Shown here: positions 58,301-64,000 of the stretch, piece by piece
Numbering within the stretch: the stretch's first letter is position 1
How the letters are laid out: the number at the start of each line of letters is the position of its first letter
Position numbers and translations under genes: made by a program
Notes under the pieces: model-generated
What the model saw: the letters and a program-made list of their open reading frames with translations, nothing else
The model's database searches: none
What the model was told of the DNA's origin: nothing
Assembly: GCA_905250025.1 (NCBI GenBank)
Contig: CAJNOJ010000066.1
Coordinates: forward strand, 62,001 to 126,000
DNA length: 64,000 nt
Source: Adineta ricciae
Lineage: Eukaryota > Rotifera > Eurotatoria > Adinetida > Adinetidae
Reading direction: 5' to 3'

Positions 58301-60376
58301 AATTCTGAAATAATCAATGTCCAGACAATGGAATTGCTTAAGAGTGTCGGAAATGTGACTAGACGCCGCCTCTCGCTCTAATCAAATTCAATCGGTTATT
58401 TCATTGAAAGAAAGATCAAGTGGATGGTCATCATCATTTACTCACTAGAACAAAGATTTCCTTTGCATGGTCGACTCTCAACTAAATAATCGAGACAGGG
58501 TTCTTGTAAACACTGACGCGTACGTATCGATGTACAATCTGACGTGCGACATGTAGACCACTCAGTCCAATTTGTATACATACCTACAAATCGATAGAAA
58601 AGAGGTGAAAACGAGTTCTTTTTATATTAAAAGTAATGATTACCATTTGATAATGTGCGAACAGGAGCAAATGATGATGATGACGATGATGAGGTTTTGT
58701 TTGAACAAGGGACAAGACATTCACGTTCCTGTATTTGTTCACCATTACAAATAGGCTTTTTATCATCAGTTACGGATGATTTTAAACAAGCACGTATACG
58801 TTGCTGACGACCTGTTTTGCACGGCGGGCCTGTACAGTCAGACCATGAAGACCATTCAGAAAAACTATCGTCTAAATGACAAAGAAGAGAAGACACTACA
58901 AATGACTTTGAGTCTAATGGATAAGAAAAACCTGTTGGACTAATAGCACCCGAAGGTGGTGATGAAAGATCTTTTGGACAAGTAACTTGGCATTCTCTTT
59001 CTTGAATTTGATCGCCATCACAACTAGGCCGATTGGTAATTGTCGGTGGATTAAGGCATGTACGAATACGTTTCTGACGGCCAATACTACACGGTACACC
59101 TTTACAATCTGAAAACGGCTGCCATTCCGACCATCCACGATCATCTACGAGAAAAAATGGAATAAAACAAAAAAGTATTTTCATTCTAGTTGTCTATACC
59201 ATGAACGATTAGTTCTGCTGGCTCAGTTGAGTAGGTGCCTGCAATATTTGTTGCAACACACGTATAATTTCCTGCATCTGTTGCTTTGATTTGCGCGATG
59301 AGTAGAGAATTTTCATTTGATAAAATGAATCTTCCATTGCGGTTTATGTCAACTGAGTGCCCATCTTTCAACCACGTTACCTTCAAAATTCAATAAACAA
59401 TTAGTCCTTCATTTTTCCTCTTTCAATTTACTAAATATACAGATCTCAACTTTTTTTTTCTTTTTTCGTCTTTCTTCTTTACTTGTTAAACTACGAGTGT
59501 GACGAGATGATGATTAGTTCATCGATTATTCGCTAGTATACTTTTGTCTGAGTACGTGTGGTAACAGCAGGCGTGTGATTGAAAATTGAAGTGAACAAAT
59601 ACATCTAACAGGTATACCGCCTATCGGGATATCGAGTATCGTTGGATTATTAGAGGAACTCGTTGAATAATCGATTCTCATATTCTTCGTTGTACGAAAC
59701 AACGTGTTTAAATAATGACTCGATGGTATTACGAGAATCGATTGAGTAAAGAAGACTAACTAAATTATCTGTTCATATAATACTAATGATGATGATGAGC
59801 TATTTATTTATACAAAGCTAATGATGTAATAGACCTTACTTTTGGATATGGATTACCACTTGGCGGACGACATCGTAATTCCGCTGATTTACTAATAACA
59901 CTATCTGTTCGTAATGGTTCCCATTCGAATACTTTATCCAAATCTAAAAGAAATTATTGTATCGTTTATGTTCTGATAATTGCATTTAATCTGATTGGGA
60001 AAGAAGTTTTCTTTGCTAATCAGAGTTAATCTGTCGATAAATGTCAAAGCATTTGATCCGTTCTATAACCGATATTAGAGAAACTTACAAGCAATTTCGA
60101 TGGTCGCTGTTTTGGACTTCAATGTTCCACCTGTTGCCGACCATGCTTGACAAAAACATTTATATCCATTAGAATCAAGTTGACTTTCAAGTTGTGCAGC
60201 AGTGATGTCAATAGATGTGACAACGGTAATTAGGCCTTTATCCTAGATGAGTAGGTGAAGTTGTCGGTCAGTATCGTTTCATTGTACGAAATCAAAATAG
60301 GTAAATAGCAAGTGAACTTACATTGGTCTCTGTTGATTNCGAATAAGACGACGATCGGATCAAAGAGAGGCATCTC
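55381..60376 (-). CDS. UNC5: UNC5-type netrin receptor (5' exons unresolved)
   Basis: UNC5 mediates axon repulsion by netrin and is a dependence receptor. Read on the minus strand: the end of Ig1 (SNGYKCFCQAWSATGGTLKS), Ig2 (AELRCRPPSGNPYPKVTWLK to GNYTCVATNIAGTYSTEPA), three TSP1 modules (WSEWQPFSDCKGVPC; FSEWSSWSDCTGPPC; NWTEWSTCRTSDC), one TM helix (IGALIFLLLTILFFLICW), ZU5 (GCRLEIPNTGVSLIIPEDAV), UPA (GAYALIGESVSKHHHASKY) and a death domain (LGNDWRMFANNLLGIKYLQY with FATKSSPTEHLLTLWEA). Exons fixed by phase include 60242-60089, 59943-59840 and 59380-59200. Introns of ~460 and ~875 nt occur. The exon at 60322-60376 is uncertain and contains an N at 60339. The signal peptide and first half of Ig1 were not found. 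Vertebrate and fly receptors have two TSP1 modules. Confidence 0.9.
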
Positions 60377-63299
60377 ATGGTGATTAGAATTCTTATTTGA
60401 TTCGTTAGTAATCGATCAAAATTTTCCTTCCGTGAATGTTATTAGACAGAAGGAAAAAAGTTCAGATGTTTAATTGTCGAACGAACAATTGATCGTAATT
60501 TCCCCAAGCGAATAAATGTATCCTATATGTACACAAAACGAAGAAGAAGAAGAAGAAGAAGAAGTTTAATTGCTTACTGTTCTTAGTGCTCTTTCAATGA
60601 TGAATTTTCACACCAGATAAAGCACATACACACTTACAAATTACTTTCGATTCAAGGCTGATCATTGTTAATCGAGAGATGAAATTCAAACCGCTAGACA
60701 CAAGTGTTCAATAGAACCAGGTGCAAAACTAATCGTACAGATAGATGAGGCTTCACTTACAAGGTCATTAACAAATGCGATGCGAATGAATGAAGCTGGA
60801 GTAGATTAGTTATTCTTGAAATTAACAAAACAATAACGAATGAAAGATGATGATGGGATAATCTTTCTTTTCCCGTCTTCAATTTCCGTCGTTGTCGCAT
60901 TTGCATTGCGACATCGATGTATATATAAATAAATGCATATAGTTATGTCAAAACGAAAGGAAATCAACTCGTATTCTCAGCCTATTGATTAAACTAAATA
61001 GAATGTTCTAAAAAAAAGACGGAAGACATACTCTGATTACTATATATGTGCTGCAGTCGCGTCATCATTTTGGGATTGTTGAAGAAAAAGAAAGTCGCAG
61101 ACTAAAAGCGGATGTGTGCAACTAAATTAGATTGCTTCATTGCTCAATTTTGCTCTCTTTTAAAAGAAAAATTCCTCAAGATAACAACATAAACATAAAT
61201 GATTATTGAAGACGGAAAAGAAGAAGAAGAAGAAGGAGATGTAATCAACGTTACATTCAAGTGAAACGAAGAAAGATTGAAATGTTTATTTAAAATCCGA
61301 CATTGAAACATATCCAATTCGAAATGAAATCTTTGATATGTGTATAAAATATTCATTAAACTCAAGAGAAAAAATGCGGTTTTATAAAAAAAAAATTTGA
61401 ATTCCACTTTCGCTTTCTTTTTCTCTATATGAATAAAACTACTTATGTTGCTTACTTAATAATGAACATATTCGTTAGATTAAAAATTCAATATATATAT
61501 CTAAAGGACGAGATGAATGGAAAGAAATGAGAATACATAACTGTGTTACTTCCGTAATATTTCATTAAATGCATTGCAGGTTGACAGCTGTCAACTGAAC
61601 AAGTTATTGAAGAAAGAATTTACAAATACGAAAGGATGATGTTAGGAGAAATATGTTTTGTCAGATTTGAATACTTGAATTTAAACGATCTTATGATTTA
61701 ATAACTCTTCATTGAAGCATTAAACTTACGTAACAACTGAAAGGCGTAGTAGGTCACAATCGAAGACACTGTATGAACGAGGAGTTTCGTTGACTTAAAC
61801 ATGATATACCATTACACATCCCACATTCTCATGTTTATTGATTTAGTAGTCAAATTTAAAATGATGATCAAAAATTGATGAGATCATTCTGTAGTCTAGA
61901 CATAGTCTATGCAAACTTTTCATGATTTTCTTTCGAGATATCTCTATCTGGAATAAAGACGTATGTTATTCTCAGAAGTTCCGTTATGGCATATTCCACG
62001 ATGTGAGATATGGAATTCTCCAATATGTTTTCTTTCGTTTTCCTCATATATATATACATATGTTTTGTTCGTTCTGCTGACCTCGATATGTATTTCAGTG
62101 GTCTTCTCCTTTGAGTCATGTATATATGTAATAGTACAGGTATTTTCCGATATAATCATATTGGAAATATCCGGTGGATCAGACATATATATAGACCACG
62201 TTTCTTAGCTTAAGTGTGTGCATTTTAGTTGTTCGTTATTAACAATAAAACCTTGCTTACACTCTTAAACGGATCTAACAAGTTCAATGTTGAAAATGTG
62301 TAAGCTTTGTACTTGTACAAACACCATACTATTTGGGTTTATGAAGTAAAACATTTGAAAGATTGATTTTAGGATCAGTTGTTATTTTATCAATGTATAT
62401 AGTTTTTCAGATAAGACTGATTTTCATAGAGTACGTTCATTGTATTGATGATTTCGATAAGTTCTTCTTCGGCTTTCAAATTCATCAATCAAATGTTTTT
62501 GTTCTCAGGTATGAAAAAACATTTTTGACAATGATTCTATACCACCGAAGAAAAGAGCTGAAAGCTTTGTAATATGTTCTATTCTCTATTTCCGAAGTAA
62601 AATATTGCTACCTAGGATGAGGAAATATGAGTTTATTCCTATTAAATACGCAGTTAAATCTGATTTATCACATACAAAACGTGATCTTCTTGAATGTTCT
62701 ATTCATTGAAAACAAAATCTGAACGTTCGATACTCTCATGATAATAGCACAATCGTAATAGATGGAAACTCCCAACATGCTGTTAATAATAATTAATTTT
62801 CTTTCTTCTCGTATGAAAAACGCTTCCTATGACAGCTCTACTCAAATCCTCCCGACGATAAACTCAAAGAACTCGAAATGATCGTGCTGTATTTTCTTTT
62901 TTTGTCTTTTTACGAAGCAAATAGAATCAATTGAATACTCTTCTGTTATTTAATTCTAGATTTATTCAATTATAGATGCTGAATTTAGTTAGATCGTCTC
63001 AAATTCGACGCGATTGTCTAAGGAGAATCTTCAACCGACCAGACAGTTCATACCGAGAATTCAGTTCGATTATTCCAGAAGTATTTCTTCACATGCAATG
63101 ATTATCAGTCAATTAGAGTATTTCACCTATGTATGGTCGCTCACTATTGAGGATGTTTTCATTGCCAATATGTGGATGAAATGAATACACAGATACAAGA
63201 CAAAATTTATTAAATTAGACCGATAAAGAATACACTACACTATGCGCTAGGTTATCTGATATGAATAGTTTTTGAAAAAGTAACTAATCCATTTGATCT
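60377..63299. other. Region without identified gene, possibly holding UNC5 5' exons
   Basis: About 2.9 kb of AT-rich sequence with short unsupported frames on both strands. UNC5 still lacks its signal peptide and start of Ig1, so part of this may be its first introns. A (GAA)n repeat lies at 60540-60564. No transposon or RNA gene was recognised. Confidence 0.4.
60540..60564. repeat. (GAA)n microsatellite
   Basis: About eight perfect trinucleotide units near the 5' side of UNC5, likely intronic. Confidence 0.8.
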
Positions 63300-63760
63300 T
63301 CACATTCGAGCCCAAATGAACATGCCAAGGAGCATAAATAATGTGCTAAGGGATAATTTCGATGTAACTGCAGAATTGCAGAAGTCTTTTTCACAGCAAA
63401 CGCTAGCTGCTTGTGAACCGCCATCAACCTAAAAAGTTTTATATGAGGGAAAACAATTTAGTACTGAAATTAGTGAAAAAAACGAGGATTTTACTTGAAT
63501 GTTACAGATGTCTTTGGCACAACCACGAGTAACACCGCCGGCCAAAGCTCCTTTGTAGCATCTGTTCTCATCACTGCCACACGTTTTGATCGTCTCAGCC
63601 AATGGCTTACAGTTATTTAAGCACATATCGTGTGAGTAGCATTGAAGTGCTAAGTAGAGAGTAAATGAGTGCATTTTCGAAAGAAATTCCGCAAAGAACT
63701 ACCTTCACTAAAAGTAAAACAGCTTAACAATGTAAGTGCAGTTATGATCACTGATTTCAT
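63300..63760 (-). CDS. Small Ly6-type GPI-anchored protein
   Basis: Three exons (minus), beginning at 63760: signal peptide MKSVIITALTLLSCFTFSE, a three-finger-type domain (ALQCYSHDMCLNNCKPLAET, KTCGSDENRCYKGALAGG, GCAKDICNIQ), then SVCCEKDFCNSA with the CCxxxxCN closure. A C-terminal hydrophobic run (LSTLFMLLGMFIWARM) suggests a GPI signal. The spliced protein is ~115 residues. Introns lie at ~63700-63650 and ~63490-63430, the second at a codon boundary. Ten cysteines fit five disulfides. Function unknown; proteins of this type act as receptor co-factors or cell-adhesion molecules. Confidence 0.8.
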
Positions 63761-64000
63761 GTTGTTATTTTTGTTGTTGCTGATCTAAGAAAAAATATAC
63801 GGGAGTATTATATTGATAGTAAGTATGTTAAAGTGTCGAGCCAAGCAATGAGTACACTCGCCTCTCATATTTTGACTGCGTAGATGAAGAAGAAAGGCTA
63901 GACAAAGATGAAAAATAGGAAAGACCGAGAAAGATAGAACTCGTCAGTTTTTCTTTTCTTGTTCTCAGTTTTTCTCTCTCTGTTCACCATCTAGCTTGAA

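Noticed and set aside
1..64000. tRNA or rRNA genes, CRISPR arrays, complete transposons, telomeric repeats
   Set aside because: Looked for by eye on both strands; no convincing A/B box pair, terminal repeat, transposase or telomere tract was seen.

Overview
The window is nuclear DNA from a small, gene-dense animal genome. It holds about 24 protein-coding genes, nearly all cut by many short introns (mostly 46-60 nt, GT..AG) in AT-rich sequence. Metazoan origin is certain from UNC5, a lamin-type intermediate filament, centriolin, long-tailed myosin I and a Hedgehog-type Hint domain. Intron size, compactness, cilia genes and probable spliced-leader acceptors next to start codons fit a rotifer, most likely bdelloid. 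That placement is inference, because no rRNA or other diagnostic marker is present.

Layout. 1-6 kb: the 3' end of a galactocerebrosidase gene, a DUF273-like glycosyltransferase, and a head-to-head pair of paralogous Cys-rich secreted proteins, one carrying a Hint (Hog) domain and the other a C-terminal membrane anchor. 6-15 kb (minus strand): six genes in a row read CSTPP1, ACBD5, PFDN3, lamin-like IF, CNIH4, MTFMT. Gaps of 106, 128 and about 167 nt and acceptor-like sites just upstream of several ATGs suggest operons resolved by trans-splicing. 15-23 kb (plus): an hnRNP A/B-type RNA-binding protein, an unknown two-RRM coiled-coil protein, and a KIF23/MKLP1-like kinesin whose ATP-binding motifs have all decayed. 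24-27 kb: a head-to-head pair of small two-TM proteins of an unrecognised family. 28-40 kb (plus): myosin Ie/If, YEATS4/GAS41, an SLC5 (SGLT-type) transporter and an animal haem peroxidase. 40-47 kb: CFAP299 (minus), a three-KH hnRNP K/PCBP protein (plus), a Ly6-type GPI protein (plus) and a ZDHHC5/8-like palmitoyltransferase (minus). 47-55 kb: centriolin. 55-60 kb: the UNC5 netrin receptor (minus, 5' end unresolved). 63 kb: a second Ly6-type protein (minus).

Themes. Several genes serve centrioles, cilia and cytokinesis (CSTPP1, CFAP299, centriolin, KIF23-like). Others serve membrane contact and trafficking (ACBD5, CNIH4, ZDHHC5/8-like) and the cell surface (Hint pair, Ly6 proteins, UNC5). 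The most notable items are the dead-motor kinesin, the Hint/non-Hint divergent pair, the unknown two-TM pair, the lamin-like protein lacking an Ig tail and CaaX box, and the candidate operons.

Exon boundaries were worked out by hand from reading frame, splice signals and remembered family sequence. Nothing was searched or computed.
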